NCBI GenBank assembly: GCA_043759735.1
Contig: JAYUQC010000167.1
Span: 3,752-67,751, forward strand
Origin: CAISIP01 sp043759735
Lineage (GTDB): Bacteria > Pseudomonadota > Gammaproteobacteria > Burkholderiales > Burkholderiaceae_C
Direction: 5' to 3'
Length of the DNA stretch: 64,000 bases
Under the pieces are notes generated by a model. It had not been told where the DNA came from. It ran no database searches and worked only from the letters and a program-made list of their open reading frames with translations. Each line of letters begins with the position of its first letter. Positions within the stretch are counted from its first letter, which is position 1. A program made the position numbers and the translations under genes. Of the stretch, positions 26,475 through 34,532 are shown piece after piece.

Positions 26475-27752
26475 TCAGCCCAGCATGTCTGCCCAGATAT
26501 TGCGGGCCCAGGCCATCGCGTAATTTGCTTCCTGTTCCGAGCGCGCAGCGGACACGCCGCCCGAACCGGGCACGGTCTTGAAGGTCTTTTCGGCCACCGC
26601 ATATTCGTGCACGCTGGCCACGTGAATGACTTCCGACGGGCTCACGAAGCTGTAGCAGGTATTGGTGAGCATCGGCTGGCTGTTGACCTCCAATCCCTTG
26701 ATCCTGGCCACGATGGCCGCCGCGGCGACCTTGGCCTGGTTGTTGGCCATGTGGCCGGACTTCGGCATCGCGGGAGCGCTCTGGGTCGAATCACCGAGCA
26801 CATGGATGCCCGGCGCGGCAGTCGATTCAAAGCTCAGAAAATCGACATGGCACCAACGCGCGTTGGCGTTGGCCAGTCCCGCCTGTACCGCCAGGGCGCC
26901 CGCGCGCATCGGCGGAACGACGTTGAGCACATCGGCCTTGACTTCATCCTGAAAATCGAATTTCAGCGTGCGGGTGCGCGCGTCGATCGCAACGGCCTTG
27001 TGCTGTCCGCGGTACTCCAGTAGTCCGGGATACAGGTCGGCCCATGCTTTCTTGAACAGCGGTCCCTTGGAGGTGACGTCCTGGTTGGCGTCCAGCACCA
27101 GCACCTTGGACCGGGGTTTGTGCTTCTTGAGGTAAGCTGCCACCATGCATGCGCGTTCGTAGGGCCCCGGCGGGCAGCGGTAGGGCGCCTCCGGTATCGA
27201 CAACACATAGAGGCCACCATCGCGCATCGCCTGCAATTGCAGGAACAGCGCCTGGGTCTCGGGCCCGGCCTTCCATGCATGCAGGATCTGCCCGTCGGCG
27301 TTGGCCTGGCGTAGCCCTTGCACTGCGTCCATCAGCAGCTCGACGCCCGGCGACAGCACCAGGGTGTCGTAGCGGATATCCGACCCGCCCGCCAGGCGTA
27401 TGGTCTTGCGTCCCGCATCGATCGCTGTCACGGTGTCCTGCACGACCGATATGCCGTGACGGCTGCGCAGCCCATCATAGGAAACGGTGATATCGGACAG
27501 CTGGCGCACGCCGCCGATTACCAGGTTGGAGATCGGGCAGGAGACAAAGCTCCGGTTGGGCTCGACCAGTACCACGTCGACGCTGTTGCCCGAGAACAGA
27601 CGGATGTACCTGGCCGCTGTGGCGCCGCCGTATCCCCCGCCGACCACCACGACCTTGGCGCTGGCCGGTACACCCGAGCTGGTCGCGCATCCGGCCACTG
27701 TGGCCAGCATGCCGGCGCCGGCGACGCATTTGATCAATTGACGACGCTGCAT
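26475..27752 (-). CDS. soxF: flavocytochrome c sulfide dehydrogenase flavoprotein, SoxF/FccB
   Basis: A 425-residue FAD-dependent sulfide dehydrogenase. The signal region has both a twin arginine (QRRQLIKCVAGAG) and a lipobox-like VAGC near residue 22. The FAD-binding GGGYGGATAARYI follows at about 38. The redox-active cysteines are in FVSCPISNL and probably YRCPPGPYE. The C-terminal FCSD-specific domain contains TCYSFVSP. It oxidises sulfide and passes electrons to the cytochrome encoded nine bases upstream (soxE). It is convergent with the DsrE-like gene. Confidence 0.92.
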   Translation of the reverse strand: MQRRQLIKCVAGAGMLATVAGCATSSGVPASAKVVVVGGGYGGATAARYIRLFSGNSVDVVLVEPNRSFVSCPISNLVIGGVRQLSDITVSYDGLRSRHGISVVQDTVTAIDAGRKTIRLAGGSDIRYDTLVLSPGVELLMDAVQGLRQANADGQILHAWKAGPETQALFLQLQAMRDGGLYVLSIPEAPYRCPPGPYERACMVAAYLKKHKPRSKVLVLDANQDVTSKGPLFKKAWADLYPGLLEYRGQHKAVAIDARTRTLKFDFQDEVKADVLNVVPPMRAGALAVQAGLANANARWCHVDFLSFESTAAPGIHVLGDSTQSAPAMPKSGHMANNQAKVAAAAIVARIKGLEVNSQPMLTNTCYSFVSPSEVIHVASVHEYAVAEKTFKTVPGSGGVSAARSEQEANYAMAWARNIWADMLG

Positions 27753-27761
27753 GGCGTACCC

Positions 27762-28091
27762 CTATTTCTGAGTGGCAAAGTACACGGCCAATGCCTGAAT
27801 CTGCGCGTCGCTGTAGCCCTTGGCGAGCTGATGCATGACCGTTGCGGGTCGAGCACCGCTGCGAAATGCCTGCAACTGCGCGACGATTAATTCGCGTGAC
27901 TGGCCTGCAAGCCGGGCGCTGCCGGAACCCGCGACGGCGCGTCCGTCGGTGCCGTGGCAATTTGCGCATGTGGCAGCCAGCGCGCGGGTATGGAGTTCTT
28001 GCGCGGTCTGGGCCTGGGCGCCGGTGCACAGGAGGCAGACGGCAAGTACCCAGTTGGGCTGGCAGGCGCGGGAAACACGGGTTTGCTGCAT
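27762..28091 (-). CDS. soxE: cytochrome c subunit of sulfide dehydrogenase, SoxE/FccA-like
   Basis: A 109-residue monohaem cytochrome c: a signal peptide ending near AQAQ, one haem site Cys-Ala-Asn-Cys-His near residue 42, and a distal Met in TVMHQLAKGYSD. This matches the small FccA-type partner of SoxF. The start at 28091 (MQQTRVSR) is preferred over frames running to 28259, which would re-read the divergent promoter. It forms an operon with soxF. Confidence 0.88.
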   Translation of the reverse strand: MQQTRVSRACQPNWVLAVCLLCTGAQAQTAQELHTRALAATCANCHGTDGRAVAGSGSARLAGQSRELIVAQLQAFRSGARPATVMHQLAKGYSDAQIQALAVYFATQK

Positions 28092-28154
28092 GGCGGGCGA
28101 CTCCAATTTTCCGGAACCGTGGCAGGCGACTGCCGTTAGCCTTGTAAGGTGTGC

Positions 28155-28208
28155 TATCCGGATTGTTGCTGAAAATGGATTCTGCAGGAGTATCATCCTA
28201 TACGGATA
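28155..28208. promoter_or_regulatory. two sox motifs in the soxE / MBL-gene divergent promoter
   Basis: The first site, TATCCGGATT (28155-28164), contains the palindrome ATCCGGAT. The second, TATACGGATA (28199-28208), is identical to the site before soxY. They lie 35 bases apart, between the divergent soxE and metallo-beta-lactamase-fold genes, so one regulator could control both directions. Confidence 0.4.
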
Positions 28209-28225
28209 TAGTGAATACCCTCGCA

Positions 28226-29206
28226 ATGGAATCCATCGTGTCACCCGATTTCGCAGCAAGATGCCGGCGCTGGTCGGGCGTGTTAATTGTCGTGGTCAGC
28301 GCGCTGGGCCCCGGATGGGCGTTCGCCGAACGGGCCGTGCAGGCGCGCCAGGTGGCCGAGCATGTCTGGGTCGTGCAGGGAGAAGCCGCTCTTGGCTCGT
28401 CCGTCAATCGCAACTTCATCTCCAACGCTGGTTTTGTCGTGACGGAAGAGGGCGTGGTCGTGATCGACGCGTTGGGCTCGCCGGCGCTGGCACATGAACT
28501 CATTGCCGAGATCCGGCGCGTTACGCCCAGGCCGATCCGCCATGTGGTGGTGACCCATTTTCATGCCGATCATATCTACGGGCTGCAGGCGTTCAAGGCG
28601 GCCGGTGCCGAAATATGGGCCCACTCCGCAGGCCGCGCCTACCTGAATTCAGAAACCGCGCAACTGCGCCTGCAAGCGAGCCGCATGGAACTGGCGCCAT
28701 GGATCAACCAGCAGACCCGATTGATGGGTGCAGACCGCTGGCTGCAGGACGATGGCGCCACGCTGCGCCTGGGTTCGTTCGAGTTCCAGATTCGCCATGT
28801 CGGCCCCGCCCATTCGGCGGAGGACCTGGTGGTGTTTGTGCCGCAGGCAGGCGTGCTGTTTGCGGGCGATCTGGTGTTTCGCGGGCGCATCCCATTCGTC
28901 GGCCAGGCGGACAGCCGCCAGTGGATTGCGTCGTTGGGCAAATTGATCGGGTTTGGTCCCCGGCTCATGGTGCCCGGCCATGGTGATGTATCGACGGCGC
29001 CGTTGCCTGATCTCGAACTCACCCGCGACTACCTGGAATTCTTGCGCAAGAGCATGGGCCAGGCGGCGCGCAACCTGGAGCCATTCGAGGATGCCTATGC
29101 CAAGGCGGACTGGTCGCGTTTCGAGAAAATGCCCCTGTTCCGGGCCGCCAACCGCATGAACGCGTACAACACCTATTTGTTGATGGAGCAGCAGGGAACC
29201 CCATGA
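28226..29206 (+). CDS. exported metallo-beta-lactamase-fold hydrolase (SoxH-like)
   Basis: A 326-residue periplasmic metal hydrolase. A signal peptide at about residues 14-35 (ending AFAERA) is followed by an MBL fold with the metal motif HFHADH, a later His (VGPAHSAED), the Asp in FAGDLVF and the His in VPGHGD. SoxH-like proteins of this type occur at the ends of sox clusters and are dispensable for thiosulfate oxidation where tested; the substrate is unknown. I place the start at 28226 because upstream in-frame codons overlap the regulatory sites. It overlaps the next gene by four bases. Confidence 0.82.
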   Translation: MESIVSPDFAARCRRWSGVLIVVVSALGPGWAFAERAVQARQVAEHVWVVQGEAALGSSVNRNFISNAGFVVTEEGVVVIDALGSPALAHELIAEIRRVTPRPIRHVVVTHFHADHIYGLQAFKAAGAEIWAHSAGRAYLNSETAQLRLQASRMELAPWINQQTRLMGADRWLQDDGATLRLGSFEFQIRHVGPAHSAEDLVVFVPQAGVLFAGDLVFRGRIPFVGQADSRQWIASLGKLIGFGPRLMVPGHGDVSTAPLPDLELTRDYLEFLRKSMGQAARNLEPFEDAYAKADWSRFEKMPLFRAANRMNAYNTYLLMEQQGTP

Positions 29207-29700
29207 AGCGACGTGATTGTCTGGTGGCCGGAGTCGGTGCAGCCCTGTCCGGAATCGCTCGATCCGAATCCGCAGCGGTGGGGTCGGTGGTCGAGTGGCC
29301 AACCCTGCGGCTGCTCGACGGGTCCGCGCTCGAAGCGGCGTCCTGGCGCGATGGTCCGGCAGTGGTCGTGTTGTGGGCCACGTTTTGCCCATTTTGCAAG
29401 CGTCACAACGCCCATATCGACAAACTGCATGCGCAAACCCGCGGCCAGGGGCTGCGGGTGCTGGGCGTGGCGCTGGACAAGGATGAGCAGAAGGTGCGCC
29501 AATACATGGTCAGCAATGGCTACCGCTTTCCAGTGGCGATGGATGCCGGGAAACTGCGCCACCGGCTGACGGCGCGCCCGGTCATTCCGATGACCTTTTT
29601 GCTGGATCGACAGGGGCGCCTGGTGCAGGCCATCCCGGGCGAGATGTTCGAAGAGGACGTGCTGGAACTGGCGCAGGCGCTACACCGGCGCGGTGCCTGA
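29203..29700 (+). CDS. TlpA-like periplasmic thioredoxin (possible SoxW role)
   Basis: A 165-residue thioredoxin-fold protein with a short N-terminal signal (KRRDCLVAGVGAALSG) and the redox site Cys62-Pro-Phe-Cys65. The cis-proline is in RPVIPMTFL. Such proteins keep SoxYZ or cytochrome thiols reduced (SoxW function) in other sox systems, but here that is inference. ATGA overlap with the MBL-fold gene indicates translational coupling. It is convergent with the YeeE gene, 24 bases away. Confidence 0.82.
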   Translation: MKRRDCLVAGVGAALSGIARSESAAVGSVVEWPTLRLLDGSALEAASWRDGPAVVVLWATFCPFCKRHNAHIDKLHAQTRGQGLRVLGVALDKDEQKVRQYMVSNGYRFPVAMDAGKLRHRLTARPVIPMTFLLDRQGRLVQAIPGEMFEEDVLELAQALHRRGA

Positions 29701-29724
29701 CCCCCCGGTTGCGCTCGCTCAGGC

Positions 29725-30834
29725 CTACCGGTCCATGCGCCAGATCTGGTAGCGCAAGGCCCCCAGCGCGCCGCAGACAATGGCCGCCAGCGCGATCGCG
29801 CTGCCCAGCGACAGGGTTGACACGCCGGACAGTCCCTGCCCGATGGTGCAGCCCATGGCGGTGACGCCACCGACGCCCATCAGGGCGGCTCCGGCCAGGT
29901 GGTTGGCGGTGTCTTCGACGTTGGCGAATCCCTCCCAGCGAAACTCGCGGCTGACGATGGCCATTGCACCGGAGCCCGCGACCACTCCGACCATGCTGAC
30001 GATGCCGATGGTCAGAACCTTGGACTTGTCGCTGAAAAAAAGCAGCCAGTCCAGTGCGTAAGCAACTGGTGCGACCATGCTCAGCGATTCCATTCCGCCC
30101 GAATTGGTGGCCAGGAAACTCGCCTCCAGGGTCTGGGGGTGTTCTGCGACAAATCCCAGGCGACCGGAAATCCACCACATCAGCACGACCACCGCGCCGA
30201 TGCCGGCTCCGCCCAGCCAGACCAGGTTGCTGCGTCCCTCCGGCTTTCGCACAACCCAGCCAACCAGCACCAAGGCCAGCAGCAGGCCCAACCCGAATGC
30301 CGCCATCGGTACCGTGGTACCGATGACCGGCGCCAGCAGCGATGGCAAATCCTGTGCGGTTGCGACCTCGAGCGCCACGCGGTCGACCGTGGCCACGCGC
30401 ACGACGGCGGTGATGCCCTTGAGCGTGGCAAAGGCGGACAGGCCCAATACCAGCAGCACGACCCAGGCCTTGAGGTTGCCGGCGCCGGCACGCACCAGAT
30501 TCTTGCTGCCACAGCCCGATGCCAGCACCATGCCAAAGCCGAACATCAGACCGCCGACCAGCAAGGAAAGCCACATCAGCCGGGTTCCGGCATACAGGCT
30601 GTTGTTTGCTGCGATCCATCCGGCTGCGACCATGGCGTTGAAGCCGAGCGCCGCCACGGCGATGGCCAGCACCCACATGCGCATGCGCGTCCAATCGCCC
30701 ATGTTGACGATATCGGCAATGGCGCCCATGGTGCAGAAATGGCTGCGCTGCGCGATGGCGCCAAACGCTGCAGCTGCGCCAAATGCACTCCACAGCACCG
30801 TAGCGGTTAGTTGGACCAGGGCTTGCTCTTGCAT
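29725..30834 (-). CDS. YeeE/YedE (TsuA-like) sulfur-compound transporter
   Basis: A 369-residue polytopic membrane protein. Conserved cysteines lie in membrane-embedded motifs: SHFCTMGA near residue 32, GSGCGSKNLVRAG in the middle and AMGCTIGQGLSG near the C-terminus. These are the signature of the YeeE/YedE family, whose TsuA members take up thiosulfate by cysteine-mediated relay. The gene lies divergent from the second ArsR-type regulator. The start at 30834 has GGAGA about ten bases upstream. Import of thiosulfate or export of a sulfur product is possible; the direction is unknown. Confidence 0.85.
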   Translation of the reverse strand: MQEQALVQLTATVLWSAFGAAAAFGAIAQRSHFCTMGAIADIVNMGDWTRMRMWVLAIAVAALGFNAMVAAGWIAANNSLYAGTRLMWLSLLVGGLMFGFGMVLASGCGSKNLVRAGAGNLKAWVVLLVLGLSAFATLKGITAVVRVATVDRVALEVATAQDLPSLLAPVIGTTVPMAAFGLGLLLALVLVGWVVRKPEGRSNLVWLGGAGIGAVVVLMWWISGRLGFVAEHPQTLEASFLATNSGGMESLSMVAPVAYALDWLLFFSDKSKVLTIGIVSMVGVVAGSGAMAIVSREFRWEGFANVEDTANHLAGAALMGVGGVTAMGCTIGQGLSGVSTLSLGSAIALAAIVCGALGALRYQIWRMDR

Positions 30835-30998
30835 TGCCTTATTGTCTCCTGATGTGGCGGTCCGGCAAGGCGGGCCGTGGTGCCGGCAGGCCAGGCGCCG
30901 CCAGGTCGCGCCCGGAACGAGCCAAACCAGAGGCCGCTTGCCCATCTGCTGCGGCATGCTGGCCTCGTGGGCAGCTCGAAATACATCAATATCGCTTG

Positions 30999-31010
30999 TT
31001 CCGAATACAA
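30999..31010 (-). promoter_or_regulatory. sox-like motif TTCCGAATACAA in the yeeE / regulator divergent region
   Basis: The bases TCCGAATACAA differ at one position from TCCGTATACAA at 25836-25846, and thus resemble the reverse complement of TATACGGATA. The site lies 33 bases before the second ArsR-type gene and could be an autoregulatory operator shared with the divergent yeeE-type gene. Confidence 0.3.
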
Positions 31011-31043
31011 TTAAGATCGACCAAAAATTTTCAGAGGACAGGT

Positions 31044-31400
31044 ATGGACGATACGCGCAACGAGGACCGGGTTTTCGAATCGGTCGCCGAGCTTTTTTCG
31101 GTCCTGTCGACGCCGATCCGGCTGAAAATCATCAGTGCGGTCTGCCAGAACGAAAAAAGTGTTTCCGAATTGCTGGCAGAGATCGATACCACCCAGCCCA
31201 ATATGTCCCAGCATCTGAGCACCTTGTACCGTTGCGGTGTATTGGCCAAACGCCGCGAAGGTACCCAGATGTATTACCGGCTGCAAAGTGAGCGGGTCGC
31301 CACGCTGTGTCGCGCCGTATGTACCCAGGTGGCGATCGAACTCGATGGCGATACGCCCATGAGTCCCTCGGATCGGCTGATGCCGGCAATGCACCGCTAA
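31044..31400 (+). CDS. ArsR-family regulator, second copy (SoxR-type)
   Basis: A 118-residue winged-helix protein, clearly paralogous to the regulator at 18197: shared AELF-LLSTP-RL-I core, recognition helix TTQPNMSQHLSTL and wing REGTQMYYRL. Cysteines at 34, 64, 89 and 93 include a helix-2 / last-helix pair fitting a reactive-sulfur sensor, and no ArsR metal motif is present. It is divergent from the YeeE-type transporter and convergent with paaX. AGAGGA precedes the ATG. It probably controls part of the sox island; target division between the two copies is unknown. Confidence 0.83.
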   Translation: MDDTRNEDRVFESVAELFSVLSTPIRLKIISAVCQNEKSVSELLAEIDTTQPNMSQHLSTLYRCGVLAKRREGTQMYYRLQSERVATLCRAVCTQVAIELDGDTPMSPSDRLMPAMHR

Positions 31401-31415
31401 CGCCGGTCGATTGGC

Positions 31416-32354
31416 TTATTGCACCCGCCGCTGACGCTGGGTGGCGCGGCGCAGCATGGCGCGCGGCATGCGTGCCAGTGGCCCGGAATCGGTCTCGACG
31501 AGCGCATGCAGGTAGCGCTCGCTCGGCTTGAGCAATGCGCCGTACACGACTTCGCACAATTGCCGGGCGCGAACACCGGGCCAGTCGGCCGGCAAAAAGG
31601 CCTTGGGCAGATTGGGGTCGCGCAACACCACCCGGCGGTATTCATGAATCAGCAGCGTACGCGCGATGAACGCCTGGGCCGGGTCCCATTGCGCCAGCTC
31701 CTGCAATAGCGGGGAAAACCGCTCGATGAATTGCGTCCAGGCCTGCGCGACCTTGGTGAGATCGAACACGGTGTGCATGATGGACTGCAGCGGCCCTGCC
31801 GGCAGGTTGGGCAGGTTTTCGGCACGCAGCACGGCGACCTGGCCCGGCACGCCGGACGCAGCGATGATCTCGGCCAGTGCGCGTTCATGCATGTGCGGGT
31901 GCGCGAACACATGGGGTGACAGGCGGCCAAAACTCTCCCACAGCAGTTCACGCTGCAGTTGCTGGCGTTGGCTGGCGCGCATGCCCGGGTCCAGCAGCAC
32001 CAGGGTCCAGCGTCCATCCCATTGGGAAAGGTTGAAGTCGTAGATGCGCTGGCCGGCATGTTGCACCCGCAGCAAGCCTACATCGGAGAGCCCATAGTAG
32101 CTGCGCCGCCCAACCCGGGTGGCCGTGAACCAGTCGCCCGCACACAGCCGAAAGGCACTGGTTCGCACCAGGCGCGGGGATATGCCGAATTGCCCCAGCA
32201 GCATGATCAGGCTGCCTAACCAGATCGACTGGCCGCGCGGTGCGAAGGCATCGCCGAATACCGTGATCAGCAGCGAATTGGCGCGCAGGTTCAGACCGCG
32301 GAGCGCTTTGACCAGCGATGGCCTAGCCTGGAGAACCGGTTTGGGACTGGCCAC
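31416..32354 (-). CDS. paaX: PaaX-type repressor of phenylacetate degradation
   Basis: A 312-residue PaaX-family regulator. An N-terminal winged helix (SLLITVFGDAFAPRGQSIWLGSL, then RTSAFRL and GRRSYYGLS) is followed by the PaaX central and C-terminal domains. PaaX represses paa genes until phenylacetyl-CoA binds. The start is uncertain: GTG 32354, TTG 32366 or GTG 32408 are in frame, none with a clear ribosome-binding site. The last would place the start codon inside the palindromic operator, so I prefer 32354. It is divergent from paaA. Confidence 0.85.
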   Translation of the reverse strand: MASPKPVLQARPSLVKALRGLNLRANSLLITVFGDAFAPRGQSIWLGSLIMLLGQFGISPRLVRTSAFRLCAGDWFTATRVGRRSYYGLSDVGLLRVQHAGQRIYDFNLSQWDGRWTLVLLDPGMRASQRQQLQRELLWESFGRLSPHVFAHPHMHERALAEIIAASGVPGQVAVLRAENLPNLPAGPLQSIMHTVFDLTKVAQAWTQFIERFSPLLQELAQWDPAQAFIARTLLIHEYRRVVLRDPNLPKAFLPADWPGVRARQLCEVVYGALLKPSERYLHALVETDSGPLARMPRAMLRRATQRQRRVQ

Positions 32355-32366
32355 GGCGTGCGTCAA

Positions 32367-32409
32367 AGTGATACAGAAAATATGATTGTACGAGTCCTTG
32401 TGTATCACT
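32367..32409. promoter_or_regulatory. palindromic PaaX operator candidate
   Basis: Perfect 9-base inverted arms, AGTGATACA at 32367-32375 and TGTATCACT at 32401-32409, are separated by 25 A/T-rich bases. They lie in the divergent paaX-paaA promoter. PaaX of E. coli recognises TGATTC-type arms at similar spacing, so TGATAC/GTATCA is a plausible variant. Binding is inferred. Confidence 0.6.
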
Positions 32410-32433
32410 AAGATGCGCGCTCGGACTTTGAAT

Positions 32434-32449
32434 ATTGACGCTGGTCAAT
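32434..32449. promoter_or_regulatory. short palindrome ahead of paaA
   Basis: ATTGAC-GCTG-GTCAAT is a perfect 6-base inverted repeat with a 4-base centre, between the PaaX operator candidate and the paaA ribosome-binding site (GGAGG). It could be a second regulator site or a leader hairpin. Confidence 0.3.
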
Positions 32450-32471
32450 GCGCGGTCCAACGGAGGCAATC

Positions 32472-33467
32472 ATGTACGCACAGCTTGTGGAAACGGGTAC
32501 CAAGGTCGTCAGGACGCTGGAGCAAATGGAGCCGCAGGAGCGCAACTTCCAGCAGCGGATCGATGCCGGAATCAAGGTCGAACCCAAGGACTGGATGCCG
32601 CAGGCCTACCGCAACACGCTGGTGCGTCAGATGTCCCAGCATGCGCACTCAGAGTATGTCGGCATGCTGCCCGAGGGCAACTGGATCGGCCGCGCGCCCT
32701 CGCTCAAGCGCAAGGCTATCCTGATGGCCAAGGTACAGGACGAGGCTGGCCATGCCTTGTACCTGTACAGCGCGGTCGAGACCCTGGGCGTCGCGCGTGA
32801 TGACACCTACCGCGAGCTGCTCTCGGGCAAGGCCAAATATTCCAGCATCTTCAACTACCCCAGCTTGACCTGGGCCGACATCGGCGCCATCGGTTGGCTG
32901 GTGGATGGATCGGCCATCGTCAACCAGATTCCGATCTGCCGCTGCTCCTACGGGCCATATGCGCGTGCGATGGTGCGGGTCTGCAAGGAGGAGTCGTTCC
33001 ACCAGCGCCAGGGTTTCGACATCATGGAGACATTGTGCAAGGGAACGCCGGCGCAAAAGCAGATGGCACAGGACGCACTCAATCGCTGGTGGTGGCCGTC
33101 CATCGCGATGCACGGGCCGGCTGATGCGCAGTCGGTCAACAGTGCGCAGTCCATGGCCTGGAAGATCAAACTGCTCAGCAACGACGAGTTGCGCCAGAAA
33201 TTCATCGACCAGACAGTGCCGCAGATCGAATTCCTGGGCCTGCAGTTGCCCGACCCGGATCTGACGTGGAATGCCGAGCGCGGCCACTACGACTATGGAC
33301 AGATCGACTGGGACGACTTCTTCAGGGTCGTCAAGGGCTTTGGGCCGTGCAACCGTGAGCGCCTGGCGGCACGCAACAAGGCCTGGGATGAAGGCGCCTG
33401 GTTCCGCGAGGCGCTGAGCGCCCACGTGCACAGGCAGGCGCAACGCAACGAACGCACGGTGGCATGA
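32472..33467 (+). CDS. paaA: phenylacetyl-CoA 1,2-epoxidase catalytic subunit PaaA
   Basis: A 331-residue di-iron oxygenase subunit that epoxidises the ring of phenylacetyl-CoA. The ferritin-like fold carries the iron ligands in DEAGHALYL and EESFHQRQG (E-x-x-H pairs). The substrate- and partner-binding regions are conserved. It acts in the cytoplasm with PaaC (structural), PaaB and the reductase PaaE. The start at 32472 follows GGAGG. It is the first gene of paaABCDE-K. Confidence 0.97.
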   Translation: MYAQLVETGTKVVRTLEQMEPQERNFQQRIDAGIKVEPKDWMPQAYRNTLVRQMSQHAHSEYVGMLPEGNWIGRAPSLKRKAILMAKVQDEAGHALYLYSAVETLGVARDDTYRELLSGKAKYSSIFNYPSLTWADIGAIGWLVDGSAIVNQIPICRCSYGPYARAMVRVCKEESFHQRQGFDIMETLCKGTPAQKQMAQDALNRWWWPSIAMHGPADAQSVNSAQSMAWKIKLLSNDELRQKFIDQTVPQIEFLGLQLPDPDLTWNAERGHYDYGQIDWDDFFRVVKGFGPCNRERLAARNKAWDEGAWFREALSAHVHRQAQRNERTVA

Positions 33468-33468
33468 C

Positions 33469-33771
33469 ATGACAAGCAGCAGCACAAGCCGGCACGATTG
33501 GCCTTTGTGGGAGGTCTTCATCCGCAGCCAGCATGGATTGGCGCACAAACATGTGGGTAGCCTGCATGCGGTCGATGGCGAAAGCGCGATCCAGCACGCG
33601 CGCGACGTCTATACCCGGCGCAACGAAGGCGTCAGCATCTGGGCGGTACGCGCAGCCGACGTGGTGGCCAGCAGTCCCGGCGACAAGGAGGCATTGTTCG
33701 ATCCGGCGCAGAGCAAGGTCTACCGGCACCCGACGTTTTTTCCCATGCCCGATGGCGTGAAGAACATCTGA
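33469..33771 (+). CDS. paaB: PaaB subunit of phenylacetyl-CoA epoxidase
   Basis: A 100-residue PaaB protein (WPLWEVFIRSQHGLAHKHVG, then SIWAVRAADVVAS). PaaB bridges PaaAC units in the multicomponent oxygenase and is needed for activity. It starts two bases after the paaA stop and is followed by paaC 11 bases later. Confidence 0.96.
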   Translation: MTSSSTSRHDWPLWEVFIRSQHGLAHKHVGSLHAVDGESAIQHARDVYTRRNEGVSIWAVRAADVVASSPGDKEALFDPAQSKVYRHPTFFPMPDGVKNI

Positions 33772-33782
33772 AGGCACAGGCA

Positions 33783-34532
33783 GTGGAACCAAAATTCAAC
33801 TACCTGCTGCGCCTGGGTGACAACTGCCTGGTGCTGTCGCAGCAACTCGGCGCCTGGTGCGGGCACGGCCCGGCACTGGAGGAAGACCTCGCGTTGACCA
33901 ATGTGGCGCTCGACCTGCTGGGCCAGGCGCGGCTGTGGCTGGCCTATGCGGGCGAGGTGGAGGGCAAGGACCGCGACGAAGACGCGCTGGCCTATCTGCG
34001 CGATGGCGCTGCGTTTTGCAATCTGCTGCTGGTAGAGCAGCCCAATGGACACTATGGCGACACAGTCATGCGCCAGTTCCTGTTCGACGCCTGGCACCAG
34101 CATCTGCTGGCAGGCCTTGCACAGTCCAGCGACCCGCGGATGGCGGAGATTGCGCAAAAAGCAGCCAAGGAGGTGCGTTACCACCTGCAGCGCAGCGCCA
34201 ATCTGGTGGTTGCGCTGGGCGATGGCACGGCGCTGAGCCACGCGCGTATGCAGGCTTCGCTGGAGCAATTGTGGCCCTATACCCAAGAGTGGTTCGAGTC
34301 CGATGCGGTGGACCTGGCGTGCGCGCAGCAGGGCCTGGCACCAGCCGCGTCCGGTCTCGCCGATCGCTGGCGCGCCAGCGTCGAGGCGGTGCTGGCGCGT
34401 GCCACGCTGCAGATGCCTGCTTATGTCGGCCACCAGCGTGGCGGCCGGCAGGGGCTGCATTCGGAACACCTGGGGCATCTGCTGACCGAACTGCAGTTCG
34501 TGCAACGAGCCTATCCGGGCGCGCAGTGGTAA
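33783..34532 (+). CDS. paaC: PaaC structural subunit of phenylacetyl-CoA epoxidase
   Basis: A 249-residue ferritin-like helical protein, paralogous to PaaA but structural, without a functional iron site. Typical segments are LGDNCLVLSQQLGAWCGHGP near the start and ALTNVALDLLGQARLW-like helices. It forms the PaaA2C2 core. Its end overlaps the paaD GTG start by seven bases. Confidence 0.95.
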   Translation: MEPKFNYLLRLGDNCLVLSQQLGAWCGHGPALEEDLALTNVALDLLGQARLWLAYAGEVEGKDRDEDALAYLRDGAAFCNLLLVEQPNGHYGDTVMRQFLFDAWHQHLLAGLAQSSDPRMAEIAQKAAKEVRYHLQRSANLVVALGDGTALSHARMQASLEQLWPYTQEWFESDAVDLACAQQGLAPAASGLADRWRASVEAVLARATLQMPAYVGHQRGGRQGLHSEHLGHLLTELQFVQRAYPGAQW

